A stretch of 64,000 bases of DNA, from NCBI GenBank assembly GCA_023213395.1, contig CM041465.1:62001-126000 (forward strand). The letters are read 5' to 3'. How positions within the stretch are numbered: the stretch's first letter is position 1; every line of letters starts with the position of its first letter. A program made the translations under genes and the position numbers. Below the pieces are notes generated by a model. It made no database searches, was not told the origin of the DNA, and worked only from the letters and a program-made list of their open reading frames with translations. Below are positions 48,641 through 61,717 of this stretch, piece by piece. This DNA is from Cycas panzhihuaensis. Taxonomy: Eukaryota > Cycadophyta.

Positions 48641-51600
48641 AAAGGGAGGACACGCTACCCAATCGATTTGCGACCGCAACGCCCAACGCACCTCATGCGC
48701 TACGACATAGACCGAAAACTCGTAGCACGTTGACCGACCTAACAGAAGCCCGAGGCCAATGCTCAGAAGGACCCGACATGAAGCACAAAGAAACGACCAC
48801 GTTTTGCGGGTAATTGAACCTAAAGAAACACGAAATAAGGGTCTGCTGGCTGCAGTGGTCGACGCCCCACCGCCCGCCAATTGATAAGTCACCGCGCGCG
48901 AATTGGGTCAACAATAATACGGATTTAGTCTCTTGGTCAAGGTGCCACCCCATCGACCGAAAGAAAACGTGACAACACGCTTACCGACCAAGAAAGGTCA
49001 AGGCCGGCCGAGAGGATCCCACCATGAAATACAAAGGAACGCCATGTTTTGCACATAATTGAGCTGAGGACCGCGTAACAAGGGTCCGCCCACCGAGCAG
49101 GCCTACGATCCTCTCCTAGACAAGGAAAATTTGCCACCGCCACGAGCCGCTTCGCATTAATCGGGCTAGAGGACTTCGTGAAAGGGTCTCGCCGCACTGT
49201 GCCAATGCTCAAGGACCACATGAAGCACAAAGGAACGCCATGTTTTGCGCGTAATTCCGCCAGAGGAATCACAATAAGGGTCTCTCACCGCAAGGCCAAC
49301 ACCCCCGCCAATTGATAAATCACCACCGCCATGAGTCCGTCATACACGGACGATCTTTTGATCAAGGTGCCACCTCATGCGCTACAAAGATGGACCGAAC
49401 GCCGCAACACGACGACCGACCTAACAAAGGCCCAAGGCCAATGCTCAGAGGGACCCGACATGAAGTGCGAAGGAACGACCATGTTTCGCATGCAATCGAG
49501 CTGCAGGACTCATGTAATAAGGGTCCGCCCAAATAGGGTACGATTCCCCCCTGCCAACACACAAAAAATCACACCGCCAGAGCCAAGCCACAGATAATTA
49601 GGTCGAGGACTTCCAAAGCGCCCGCCACCGCCCCTGTGCCAACGCCTAAGGACCAAACATGAAGCACAAAAGAACGGACGCCCTTTTGATCGATGGTGCC
49701 ACCTCGCGCTTACAAAGATGGACCGAAAATGCGCAACACGTCGACCGACCTAACAAGGGCCTAAGGCCAATGCTCAGAGGGACCCGACATGGAGTGCAAA
49801 GGAACAGCCATGTTTCGCACGTAATCGAGCCAGACGACTCGCAGAATAAAGGTCCGTCCACCGAGGGTCTGCCTACCATCCCCCGGCCAATGATCAGAAG
49901 GAGCGAACATGAAGCACAAGGGAACAAACACGATTCACGCGTTCACTGTACCAAAGCAACCACGGAATAAGGGTATGTCTGCCGCGCAGGGCCAATGCTC
50001 CCCCTGCCTGTCGGCCAAAAGATAAATCACCGCCTGCCATGAGTCGGGCCAAAAATAATACGGGACATCCTTTTATCGAAGGTGCCACCTCATGCGCGCT
50101 ACAGTATGGACCGAACACGCGCAACTCGTCGACCAACCTAACAAAGGCCCAAGGCCAATGTTCGAAGGGACCCATATTAGGCGGAGAGGAACGACCATGT
50201 TTGGGACGTAATTGAGCCAGAGGACTCACGGAATAAGCGTCCGTCCAACGAGCCGGGCCTAGGGTTCCCCCTGCCAGCACAAAGAAAAATCACTGCCTTC
50301 CAGGAGCCATTTTGCGATAATCGCTCACCAACTCGCAGAAGGGTCTCGCCCGCCGCCCCCGTGCCAATGCTCAAGAACCGAACATGAAGCATAAGGGAAT
50401 GGCCACGATTCGCTGCTTATCAACCAAAGCAACCACAAAATAAGGGTCTGTCGCTGCAGTGGACAACGCCCCCACCGGCCAATCGATAAATCACCGCCGC
50501 CATGAGCCGGGCCAATAATAATCGACACGCCTTTATCGAAGGTGCCACCTCATGCGCTACAGCATGGACCGAACACGTGCAACTCGTCGACCAACCTAAC
50601 AAAGGCCCAAGGCCAATGCTCAGAGGGACCTGACTGAAGCGCAAAGGAGCACGGCCATGTTTCGCACGTAATTGAGCTAGAGGACTCACGAAATAAGTGT
50701 CCGTCCACCAAGCGCGGACTAGGGTTCCCCCTGCCAGCACAAAGAAAAATCACCGCCTTCTAGGAGCCGTTTTGCGCATAATTGGCTCAGCGAATCACAG
50801 AAAGGGCCCGCCTCACGCCCGTGCCAATGCTTAGAAGAACCGAACATGAAGCATAAGGGAACGGCCATGATTCACGTGTTTGTTGAACCAAAGCAATCAC
50901 AAAATAAGGGTTCGTCTGCCATGCAGGGACAACGTCCCCCCTACCGGGCAATCAATAAATCACCGCCTGCCATGAGTCAGGTCAATAATAATACGGGACG
51001 TATCTTTTTATTGAAGGTGCCACCTCATGCGCTACAGCATGGATCGAACAGGCACAACTCGTCGACCGACCTAACAAAGGCCCAAGGCCAATGCTCGGAG
51101 GGACCCGATCAAGCGCAGCGAACGCGGCCATGTTTCGCACATAATTGAGCCAGAGGACTCACGGAATAAGGGTCTGTCCACCGAGCGGGGCCTAGGGTTC
51201 CCCCTGCCGGCACAAAGAAAAATCACCGCCTGTGAGTCGCTTTATGATAATCGCCTGTGAACTTGCGTAGTGGTCCGCCCGCCATCCCTGTGCCAATGCT
51301 CAAAAGAACCGAACATGAAGCACAAGGGAATGGCCACGATTCGCGCGTTTATTGAACCAAAGCAATCACAAAATAAGGGTCCATCACCGCAGGACAACGC
51401 CCACTACCTACTAATCGATAAATCACCGCCATGAGCCCGCCAATAATAATACGGGACGCATCTTTTTATCGAAGGTACCACCTCATGCGCTACAGCATGG
51501 ACCGAACAAGCGCAACTCGTCGACCAACCTAACAAGGGCCCAAGGCCAATGCTCGGAGGGACTCAATCAAGCGCAGCGAACGGCCATGTTTTGCACGTAA

Positions 51601-52630
51601 TCGAGCGAGAGGACTCATGGAATAAGGGTCCGTCCAGCGAAGGGGGCCTAGGATTCCCCCGCCAAAGACAAAGGAAAATCACCGCCTGTGAGCCGTTATG
51701 CATAATCGCCTGAACTTCACGAAAGGGCTCGCCCGCCACCCCAGGCCAATGCTCAAGAACCGAACATGAAGCACAAGGAATCCGCCACGATTCGTGGTGT
51801 TTATCAACCAAAGCAATCACAAAATAAGGGTTCGCCGCAGTGTGGACAACGCCCCTACCTACCAATCGATAAATCACCACCGCCATGAGCCCGCCAATAA
51901 TAATACGGGATGCATCTTTTTATCGAAGGTGCCACCTCATGTGCTATAGCATGGACCGAACAGGCGCAACTCGTCGACCGACCTAACAAAGGCCCAAGGC
52001 CAATGCTCGGAGGGACCCGACTGAAGCGCAAAGGAACGCAGCCATGTTTCGCACGTAATTGAGCCAGAGGACTCACGGAATAAGGGTCCGTCCACCGAGT
52101 GGAGCCTAAGGTTCCCCCTGCCAGCACAAAGAAAAATCACCGCCTTCTAGGAGCCATTTTGCGCATAATCGCTCAAATAACCAAGAAAGGGTCTCGCTTA
52201 CCATCCCGTGCCCATGCTCAGAAGAACCGAACATGAAGCACAAGGAAACGGCCATGATTCGCGCATTTATTGAACCAAAGCAATCACAAAATAAGGGTCT
52301 ATCTGCCGTGCAGGGACAACGTCCCCCCTATCGGCCAATCGATAAATCACCGCCTGCCACGAGTTGGGCCAATAATATTACGGAACGCGTCTTTTTATCG
52401 AAGGTGCCACCTCATGCGGTATAGCATGGACTGAACACGCGTAACTCGCCGACCAACCTAACAAAGGCTCAAGGCCAATGCTCGGAGGGACCCGACTGAA
52501 GCACAAAGGAACGCGGCCATGTTTCGCACGTAATTGAGCCAGAGGACTCACGGAATAAGGGTCCATCCACCGAGCGGGGCCTAGGGTTCCCCCTGCCAGC
52601 ACAAGAAAAAAACACCGCCTGCTAGGAGCC
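48641..52630. repeat. ~460 bp tandem array, IGS B/C
   Basis: About eight to nine copies; the five from 50095 to 52415 are spaced 459-472 bp at CATGCG(C)-CTA-AG-ATGGA. Landmarks CCAAGGCCAATGCTCAGAGG, CATGTTTCGCACGTAATTGA, GGGTTCCCCCTGCCAGCACA, CAATCGATAAATCACCGCC and AATAATACGGGACG-TCTTTTTATCGAAGG. Each unit is a diverged dimer. The first copies (48641-49900) are more degenerate. Confidence 0.9.
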
Positions 52631-55600
52631 GCAAAGCGTCTACCCCACCCCAAGAGGGACACCACCACCGAAAGGGAGCCCGCCACACACCCCCAACCGA
52701 AAGAAAGAAAATAGACAACGAAACGTCCAAAGGGGAGAACTCACCAGCAACAATAGGAAAAACAAGCAGCTGAAACAATAGGGAAATACACGAGGAGGAG
52801 AAAAAATGGAAGGGGTGAAGACAAATAAGACAATTGGGATTTTGGTCCAAAAGGGGGCCACAGAACAAGACAAACGGGGAAACGAGAGGGGGAAGGTGTC
52901 CCAAATATTAGCTGGGGTGAGAGAGCAGTGCCATAACCTGGATTGGGAGGGTGAATGAGAAGGGACATTTCTTTGGGCCAGAGGTTGTATAGACAGCCCG
53001 TCCGGTGTGTACTTAGGAAGAGGGGGGATGCGCGCAAAGCATCTACCCCACCCCAAGAGGGACACCACCGAAAGGGAGCCCGCCACACACCCCCAACCGA
53101 CGGAAAGAAAACAAACAACAAAACATCGAAAGGGAAGAATTGACCAGCAACAATGGGAAGGAAAAACAAACTGCCCAAAGAAAAGGAAAACGCACGAGGG
53201 GGAGAAAAAAACGGAAGGGGTGAAGATAAAACAAGACAATTGGGACTTCCGTCAAAAAGGCTGCCACGGAACAAAACAAATGGGCATCGTGGGGGAAGGC
53301 GTCCCAAATATGTGCTGGGGTTGAAAGAGCAGCGCCAGAACCTAGGTTGGGAGGGAGAATGATACGGGACGTGTCTTTGGGCACGAAGTTGTAAACGGCC
53401 CGTCCGACACGCAAGGCATCTGCCCCCCCCCCCAAAGAGGGACACCACCGAAAGGGGGCCCGCCACACACCCCCAGCCGAAAGAAAGAAAATAGACAACG
53501 AAACATCCAAAGGGGAGAAATAATCAGCAATAATGAGAAAATTAAATAGCCCAAACAAGAGGGAAATGCACGAGGGGGAGACAAAAACGGAAGGGGTGAA
53601 GATAATAAACAAGACAATTGGGACTTCCGTCAAAAAGGGTGCGCCATGAAACAAAACAAACGGGCATCGTGGGGGAAGGCGTCCCAAATATGTGCTGGGG
53701 GTGAAAGAGCAGCGCCAGAACCTGGGTTGGGAGGGGAAACGATACGGGACGTGTCTCTGGGCACGAGGTGGTAAACGGCCCATCCGGTGCAGACTTAGGA
53801 AGAGGGGGATGCACGCAAAGCATCTGCCCCACCCCAAGAGGGACACCACCGAGAGGGAGCCCGCCACACACCCCCAACCGAAAGAAAGAAAACAGACAAC
53901 GAAACATCCAAAGGGGAGAAATGACCAGCAACAATGAGAAAATTAAATGGCCCAAATAAGAGCGAAACGCACGAGGGGGAGACAAAAATGGAAGGGGTGA
54001 AGACAAACAAGACAATTGGGACTTCCGTCAAAAAGGCTGCCACGGAACAAGACAAACGGGCATCGGGGGAGGAACGCATCCCAAATATGTGCTGGGGGAG
54101 AAAGAGCAGTGCCAGAACCCAGGTTGACAGGGGAAATGATACGGGACGTGTCTTTGGGCACGAGGTGGTAAACGGCCCGTCCAGTGTGCACTTAGGAAAG
54201 AGGAGGATGCGCGCAAAGCATCTGCCCCACTCCAACAGGGACACCACCGAAAGGGAGCCCGCCACACACCCCCAACTGAAAGAGAGAAAACAGACAACGA
54301 AACATCCAAAGGGGAGAAATGACCAGCAACAATGAGGAAATTAAACAGCCCAAATAAGAGCGAAACGCACGAGGGGGAGACAAAAATGGAAGTGGTGAAG
54401 ACAAACAAGACAATTGGGACTTCCCTCAAAAGGGCTCGCACGGAACAAGACAAACGGCTATCGGGGGAGGAATGCGTCCCAAATATGTGCTGGGGGTGAA
54501 AGAGCAGCGCCAGAACCTAGGTTGGGAGGGGAAACGATACGGGACGTGTCTTTGGGCACGAGGTGGTAAACAGCCCATCCGGTGTGGACTTAGGAAGAGG
54601 GGAATGCGCGCAAAGCATCTGCCCCACCCCAAGAGGGACACCACCAAGAGGGAGCCCGCCACACACCCCCAACCGAAAGAAAGAAAATAGACAACGAAAC
54701 ATCTAATGGGGAGAAATGACTAGCAACAATGAGAAAATTAAACAGCCCAAACAAGAGCCAAACGCACGAGGGGGAGACAAAAATGGAAGGGGTGAAGACA
54801 AACAAGACAATTGGGAACTCCGTCAAAAAGGGTGCCACGGAACAAGACAAACGGGCATCGAGGGAGGAACGCGTCCCAAATATGTGCTGGGGGTGAAAGA
54901 GCAGCGCCAGAACCCAGGTTGGGAGGGGAAACGATACGGGACGTGCTTTGGGCATGAGGTTGTAAACGGCCCGTCCGGTGCGCACTTAGAAAGAGGGGGA
55001 TGCGCGCAAAGCATCTGCCCCCCCAAGAGGGACACCACCGCGAGGGAGCCCGCCACACACCCCCAGCCGAAAGAAAGAAAACAGACAACGAAACATCCAA
55101 AGGGGAGAAATGACCAGCAACAATGAGAAAACTAAACAGCCCAAACAAGAGCGAAACGGACGGAGGGGAGACAAAAATAGAAGGGGTGAAGATAAACAAG
55201 ACAACTGGGACTTCCGTAAAAAAGGGTGCCATGGAACAAAACAAATAGGCATCATGGGGGAAGGCATCCCAAATATGTGCTGGGGGTGAAAGAGTAGCGC
55301 CAGAACCTGGGTTGGGAGGGGAAACGATACGGGACGTGTCTCTGGGCACAAGGTGGTAAACGGCCCGTCCGGTGTGGACTTAGGAAGAGGGGGATGCGCG
55401 CAAAGCATCTGCCCCACCCCAAGAGGGACACCACCGAGAGGGAGCCTGCCACACACCCCCAAGAGAAAGAAAGAAAACAGACAACGAAACATCCAAAGGG
55501 GAGAAACGACCAGCAACAATGAGAAAATTAAACGGCCCAAATAAGAGCAAAACGCACGAGGGGGGGACAAAAATGGAAGTGGTGAAGACAAACAAGACAA

Positions 55601-57880
55601 TTGGGACGTCCGTCAAAAAGGCTACCACAGAACAAGACAAACGGGCATCGGGGGAGGAACACGTCCCAAATATGTGCTGGGGGTGAAAGAGCTACCTGTA
55701 ACCCGGGGAGGGGAAAAATGACACGGACGTGTCTTGGGCACGAGGTGGTAAACCCGTCCGGCAGTACTTAGGAAAGAGGATGGATGCAAGAAGCATCTGC
55801 CCCACCCCAAGAGGGACACCACCGAAAGGGAGCCCGCCACACACCCCCAACCGAAAGGGAGCCTGCCACACACCCCCCACCGAAAGGGAGCCCGCCACAC
55901 ACTCCCAACCGAAAGAGAGAAAACAGACAACGAAATATCCAAAGGGGAGAAATGGCCAGCAACAATGAGGAAATTAAACAGGCCAAACAAGAGCGAAACG
56001 CACGAGGGGGAGATAAAAATGGAAGTGGTGAATACAAATAAGACAATTGGGACTTCCCTCAAAAGGGTTGGCATGGAACAAGACAAACGGGCATCAGGGG
56101 AGGAACGCGTCCCAAATATGTGCTGGGGGTGAAAGAGCAGCGCCAGAACCTGGGTTGGGAGGGGAAACGATACGGGACGTGTCTTTGGGCACGAGGTGGT
56201 AAATAGCCCATTCGGTGCGGACTTAGGAAGAGGGGGATGCGCACAAAGCATCTACCCCACCCCAAGAGGCACACCACCGAGAGGGAGCCCGCCACACACC
56301 CCCAACCGAAAGAAAGAAAACAGACAACGAAACATCCAAAGGGGAGAAATGACCAGCAACAATGAGAAAATTAAACTGCCCAAACAAGAGCGAAACGCAC
56401 GAGGGAGAGACAAACATGGGAGGGATGAAGACAAACAAGACAATTGGGACTTCCATCAAAAAGGGTGCCACGAAACAAGACAAACGAGCATTGAGGGAGG
56501 TACGCGTCCCAAATATGTGCTGGGGGTGAAAGAGCAGTGCCAGAACCTAGGTTGGGAGGGGAAATGATACGGGACGTGCTTTGGGCACGAGGTGGTAAAC
56601 GACCCTTCCGGTGCACACTTAGGAAGAGGGGGATGCGCGCAAAGCATCTGCCCCACCCCAATTGGAACACCACCGAAAGGGAGCCCGCCACATAGCCCCA
56701 GCCGAAGGAAAGAAAACAAACGAAACATCAAAAGGGAAGAATTGACCAGCAACAATGGGAAAAACAAACTGCCCAAACAAGAGGAAAACGCACGAGGGGA
56801 AGACAAAAACGGAAGCTGTGAAGACAAACAAGACAATTGGGACTTCTATCAAAAAGGGTGCTACGGAACAAGACAAATGGGCATCCCAAAAATGTGCTGG
56901 GGGTGAAAGAGCAGCGCCAGAACCTGGGTTGGGAGGGAGAATGGTACGGGATGTGTCTTTGGGCACGAGGTGGTAAACTACCGTCCTAAGGCTCACTTAG
57001 AAGAGGGGATGCGCAAAGCATCTCGCCTCACCCCAAGAGGGACACCACCGAAAGGGAGGCCGCAACACACCCCCAACCGAAAGAAAGAAAACAGTAACAA
57101 AACATCCAAATGGCGTTGACCAAAGAACAATGGGAAAACAAATGTACCCCAAACAAGAGGGAAGCGCACCAAGGGGAGACAAAAATGGAAGGGGCGAAGA
57201 CAAACAAGACAATTGGGACTTCAGTCAAAAAGGGTGCCACGTAACAAGACAAACGAGCATGAGGGGGAGAAGGCGTCCCAAATATGTGCTGGGGGTGAAA
57301 GAGCAACAATGTAACCTGGGTTGGGTGGGGGAATGATACGAGACGTGTCCTTGGGCCATGGGTGGTAAACGGCCCATCCGGTGCACACTTAGGAAGAGGG
57401 TGATGCATGCAAAGCATCTGCCCCATCTCAAGAGGGACACCACCGAAAGGGAGCCCAACACCTACACCCAAGCCAAAGAAAGAAAACAGACAACGAAACA
57501 TCCAAAGGGGAGAAACAAGAGGGAAACGCATGAGGGGGAGATAAAAACGGAAGGGGTAAAGAGAAACAAGACAATTGGGACTTCTGTCAAAAAGGGTGCC
57601 ACCCAACAAGACAAATGGGCATCGGGTGGGGGGGAACATCCCAAACATGTGCTGGGGGTGAAAGAGCGCCGTAACCCGGGGAGGGAGAATGATACGGGAC
57701 GTGTCTTTGGGCACGAGGTTGTAAATGGCCTGTCCGGTGCGCACTTAGAAAGAGGGGGATGCGCGCAAAGCATCTGCCCCACCCCAAGAGGGACACCACC
57801 GAAAGGGAGGCCGCCACACACCCCCAACCGAAAGAAAATAGACAACGAAACATCCAAAGGGGAGAATTGACCAGCAATAA
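52631..57880. repeat. ~395 bp tandem array, IGS B/C (about 13 copies)
   Basis: Copies restart at CATCTGCCCCACCCCAAGAG or close variants near 52632, 53038, 53418, 53822, 54219, 54617, 55013, 55406, 55796, 56248, 56647, 57022, 57417 and 57770. The last five copies carry the same variants as the last five in IGS A/B, for example the AACACCTACACCCAAG copy at 57457 and 34760. The extra copies therefore lie in the middle. A ~31 bp triplication is present at 55822-55915. Confidence 0.93.
55822..55915. repeat. ~31 bp triplication inside one 395 bp unit
   Basis: Three adjacent copies of ACCGAAAGGGAGCCCGCCAC + ACACCCCCA, with CCTGCC and CACTCCC variants in the second and third. Other 395 bp units have one copy. 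Confidence 0.85.
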
Positions 57881-58497
57881 TGGGAAAAACAAATAGCCCA
57901 AACAAGAGGGAAACGCACGAGGGGGAGACAAAAGTGGAAGGGGTGAAGACAAACAAGACAATTGGGACTTCCGTCAAAAAGGGTGCCACGGAACAAGACA
58001 AACGGGCATCGGGGGGGGAGGCGTCCCAAATATGTGCTGGGGATGAAAGAGCAGCGCCAAAACCTGGGTTGGGAGGGAGAATGATACGGACGTGTCGGGG
58101 CCCGAGGTGGAAGAAAAACAAGACAATTGGGACTTCACAAAAGGGTGCCACTAACAAGACAAACGCATGGGGGAGGGGGGCATACCAAATATGTGCTGGG
58201 GGTGAAAGAGCAAAGGCCCAAACTCGGGTTGGGAGGAGAATTGACAGATGTGTCTTTGGGCTCGAGGGGTGAAGACAAACAAGACAATTGGGAGTTCCAT
58301 AAAAAAGGGTGCCACAAAACAAGACAAACGGGCATCGGGGAGGGGGAAGGGGTGTCCCTAATATGTGTTGGGGGTGAAAGAGCGTCAAAACCCAAAGTTG
58401 AGGGAGAAATGTACGGGACGTGTCTTTGCGCCCGAGGGGTGAAGACAAAGAAGACAATTGGGACTTCCGTCAAAAAGGGTGCCATGGAACAAGACAA
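57881..58497. repeat. ~170 bp tandem array, IGS B/C (about 4 copies)
   Basis: Copies restart near 57947, 58107, 58273 and 58446. Same unit as 35245-36497 but half the copy number. Confidence 0.9.
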
Positions 58498-58941
58498 ACG
58501 AGGTGGGGTTTCCGCGAATGAAGTGCAGCGCTTTCCACCAAGTCCACAACAAAGTGGGGTTTCCGCGAACGAAGGCCAGAGCGTTCCACCAAGTCCACAA
58601 CGAAGTGGGGTTTCCACAACGAAGTGGGGTTTCCGCGAACGAAGGCCAGAGCATTCCACCAAGTCCACAACGAAGTGGGGTTTCCGCGAACGAAGGCCGG
58701 AGCGTTCCACCAAGTCCACAACGAAGTGGGGTTTCCACGAACGAAGGCCGGAGCGTTCCACCAAGTCCACAACGAAGTGGGGTTTCCGCGAACGAAGGCC
58801 GGAGCATTCCACCAAGTCCACAACGAAGTGGGGTTTCTGCGAACGAAGGCCAGAGCGTTCCACCAAGTCCACAACGAAGTGGGGTTTCCGCGAACGAAGG
58901 CCGGAGCGTTCCATCGTCCAAGTCCATAAAAAAATAAAGTG
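58498..58941. repeat. 51 bp tandem array, plus orientation (fold-back arm), IGS B/C
   Basis: About eight copies, 51 bp apart apart from one short copy near 58610. Unit as at 36498. Ends with the junction CGTTCCATCGTCCAAGTCCA followed by A7. Confidence 0.93.
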
Positions 58942-59220
58942 TGATTTCTTCTGATTTTCATCGTTTATCGCCATTTTATAGTCGTTTTAACCATTTCCAA
59001 ACCGATTTTGATCATTATGTTCATTTTAGAGCCGTTTTAACCGATTTTCAATGTCTATGGCCATTTTACAGCTGTTTTAGCCATTTCCAAATTGATTTTG
59101 ATCGTTCATGGCCATTTTACAGCTACCTTAACCGTTTCTGAACCGATTTTGATTATTTGTGGTCATTTGTGAGCCATTTTTACTGTTTCTGAAACTGTTT
59201 TGACCGTTTCTAGCCATACT
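58942..59220. repeat. AT-rich subrepeat block, IGS B/C
   Basis: Third copy of the AT-rich block (see 1122-1415 and 36873-37150), almost unchanged. Confidence 0.8.
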
Positions 59221-60611
59221 GATCGTTTTATTCGCCAACACCTATGCGCCTGTGTAACCGGCTGCCTCGAAACCAAACATGCAATCGAGGCAAAGGGACT
59301 AATGGCTCGCTACCGCCCTTGGCGTGATTAGCACCTCCGGAATGGGCGACTCAAGAGGGGACCGCAAGAAACCAAAACGCCCGTATACATGCCAGAGGCA
59401 GAGAAAACATCCCATATATGTCGGTCAAGGTGAAAGATCGCCCCGACCACCTGGGTCGAGAAGCTCATTGGTATGGTACGTGTCTTTTGGTTAAAGACTA
59501 CAAACGACCTATCTAGTGCCCAGTTAGGGAAAACGAGTTGAGACCAAAAGGATCGCATCTCTTGGAAACAGCCATGTAGTGGGTGCAACGAGCCTAACGG
59601 TCCGCTCTTCCCCAGACACGGACAAACTCAAGAAATGGGTGAGTCGAAAATGGAGACCAGAACTAAAACTTATACACGGTGTCAGGTGAAGGCACGAACA
59701 CCCACCGAGTTAAGATTGTTGTCGATGGGGACGGAGCCGCTGCATACGAAAAAGGCCCGATTGGTGCAAACTGGGAAAACGACAATGAGGAACTATTCCT
59801 CGCTTGTGATCTGACCTACTCAACCCACCTCCACAAGCAAAATAGTAGGCTCGCTTCAGACCAAACCGTCACCCAGGGAAAATAGTCTCAGAGGCTGGGT
59901 CCAGGAACGAGCTCCTCAGAAGAACGAGAACGGCAACCGAATGCATCCCTACGGATATGCACGGGGAAGACGCCTAGCCCAACAACCTGGGCTGTGAGGG
60001 TTACCGATACGGGACGTGTCTTTTCGCCGAACGGGGTCCGTGGTGCTGCCTCACGAAACGGGACCCTTTCTCCGGATCGACTCCAACATATACCGCAAAG
60101 GTATGGACCGCCAGACCGAACCGATCAGATAGTACTCTGACAATTGGAGTACCTTGAAGAATGCAAAGAATCCCGTGTACCAATCTTGCACCGAACACGT
60201 TGAGGTACACCATCACTCGATTCGATCCTTAACTCGTATACGCCATAAAAGATCGTGTGTGTGTCGATGGAAGAACAATCACTAACATCTTCGCCAACCA
60301 CCGGCAGTGAAAGATTTCGACTTTCGACAGTTTAGGTATCTGAAGAAATGAAGTTAACATCAAGGGGAAGCGTCGATATTATTGTTTGTTCACGGCTCGC
60401 AACGTGGTTATGGGCCTCCCCTCCCCTTCTTGTAACATGGTTATAACCATGGCTCGTGGGTTCCATAAAAATATTACATCTTAGGATTTTATTTAGTCGA
60501 CATGTGAGCGATGGCCCTCGGGGATTCTTTTAGGAGCTTGTATCTATCCGCATACAGTGCACAATTGAAGTTCATGAGATAAGAGATTGCTTCGAGCTTG
60601 TGTCATCATTT
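59221..60611. other. Low-copy IGS spacer with core motifs and conserved block
   Basis: No gene. Core motif copies lie at about 59411-59492 and 59950-60025. The conserved ~235 bp block is at 60345-60580. Compared with IGS A/B it lacks ~1.14 kb between AAACGGGACC (60055) and CTTTCTCCGG (60065), which includes two core motifs and the AT-rich 770 bp segment. Confidence 0.7.
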
Positions 60612-61690
60612 ATGTACTTGGACGATAAAAAGATCCACAGTAGAGAGCTGTAGAAAACCACACTTCGTTCTAGAAGATTTGTGTAAACCCAATCAGCAAT
60701 TTTGGACTGTGACGAGGAAAAGCTATACGGTAGAGACTTAAAGAAATCTGCACTTCTTTCTGGAAGATTTGCAGAAAGCCCACGTCCTTTATGGACTTGG
60801 ACGACAGAAAGATCTGCACTTCATTCCCGGAACCCCACCTCGTTTGTGGACTTGGACGATGGAAAGCTCTGCACTTCGTTCCTGGAAACCCCACCTCGTT
60901 TGTGGACTTGGACGATGGAAACCTCTGCGCTTCGTTCCCGGAAACCCCACATCGCCAGTGGACTTGACGATGGAAAGCTCGCACTTCATTCCTGAAACCC
61001 CACTTTGTTTATGGACTTGGACGATGAAGAGCTCTACTAGAGGAGAAGTTAAAGAAATCAGACTTCTTTCCGAAGATTTGTGGAAACCTCTTCATTTATC
61101 GCCTGACGAGGGTTCATTCCTAAACCCCACTTCATCTATGGACTTGATTGGAAGGCTCGCACTTCATTCGCAGAAATCGCACTTCATTTTTATGGACTTG
61201 ATGATGGAACGCCTGCCTTCATTCGCGAAACCCCACTTCATTGTGGACTTGGTGGAACGCTCTGCACTTCATTCGCGGAAACCCCACTTCGTTGTGGACT
61301 TGGTGGAAAGCTCTGCACTTCATTCGCGGAAACCCCACTTCGTTGTGGACTTGGACGATATCCAGTTGCGGAACGCCGGAAACCCCACTTCGTTGTTGTG
61401 GACTTGGACGATATTGAGCTGCGGACTTGGTGGAAAGCTCTGCACTTCATTCGCGGAAACCCCACTTCGTTGTGGACTTGGACGATATTGAGCTGCGGAC
61501 TTGGTGGAAAGAAGCTCTGCACTTCATTCGCAGAAACCCCACTTCGTTGTGGACTTAGACGATATCGAGTTGCGGAACGCCGGAAACCCCACTTCGTTGT
61601 GGACAGAGACAATATCGAGTTGCGGAAACCCCACTCCATTCTGGGCACGAGAAAGAAGCTATTTACGGAAACCCCACTTCTTCTTGGACT
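60612..61690. repeat. Inverted 51 bp array downstream of 26S C (fold-back arm)
   Basis: Units GTGGACTTGG, TGGAA(C/A)G-TCTGCACTTCAT and TCGCGGAAACCCCACTTCGT, reverse complement of 58498-58941. Composite ~75-95 bp units with GACGATAT(T/C)GAG(C/T)TGCG occupy 61345-61625. Ends ~30 bp from the 26S 3' end. Confidence 0.9.
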
Positions 61691-61717
61691 CGAGAGCGAA
61701 GAGCCGAGAGGTGGGGC

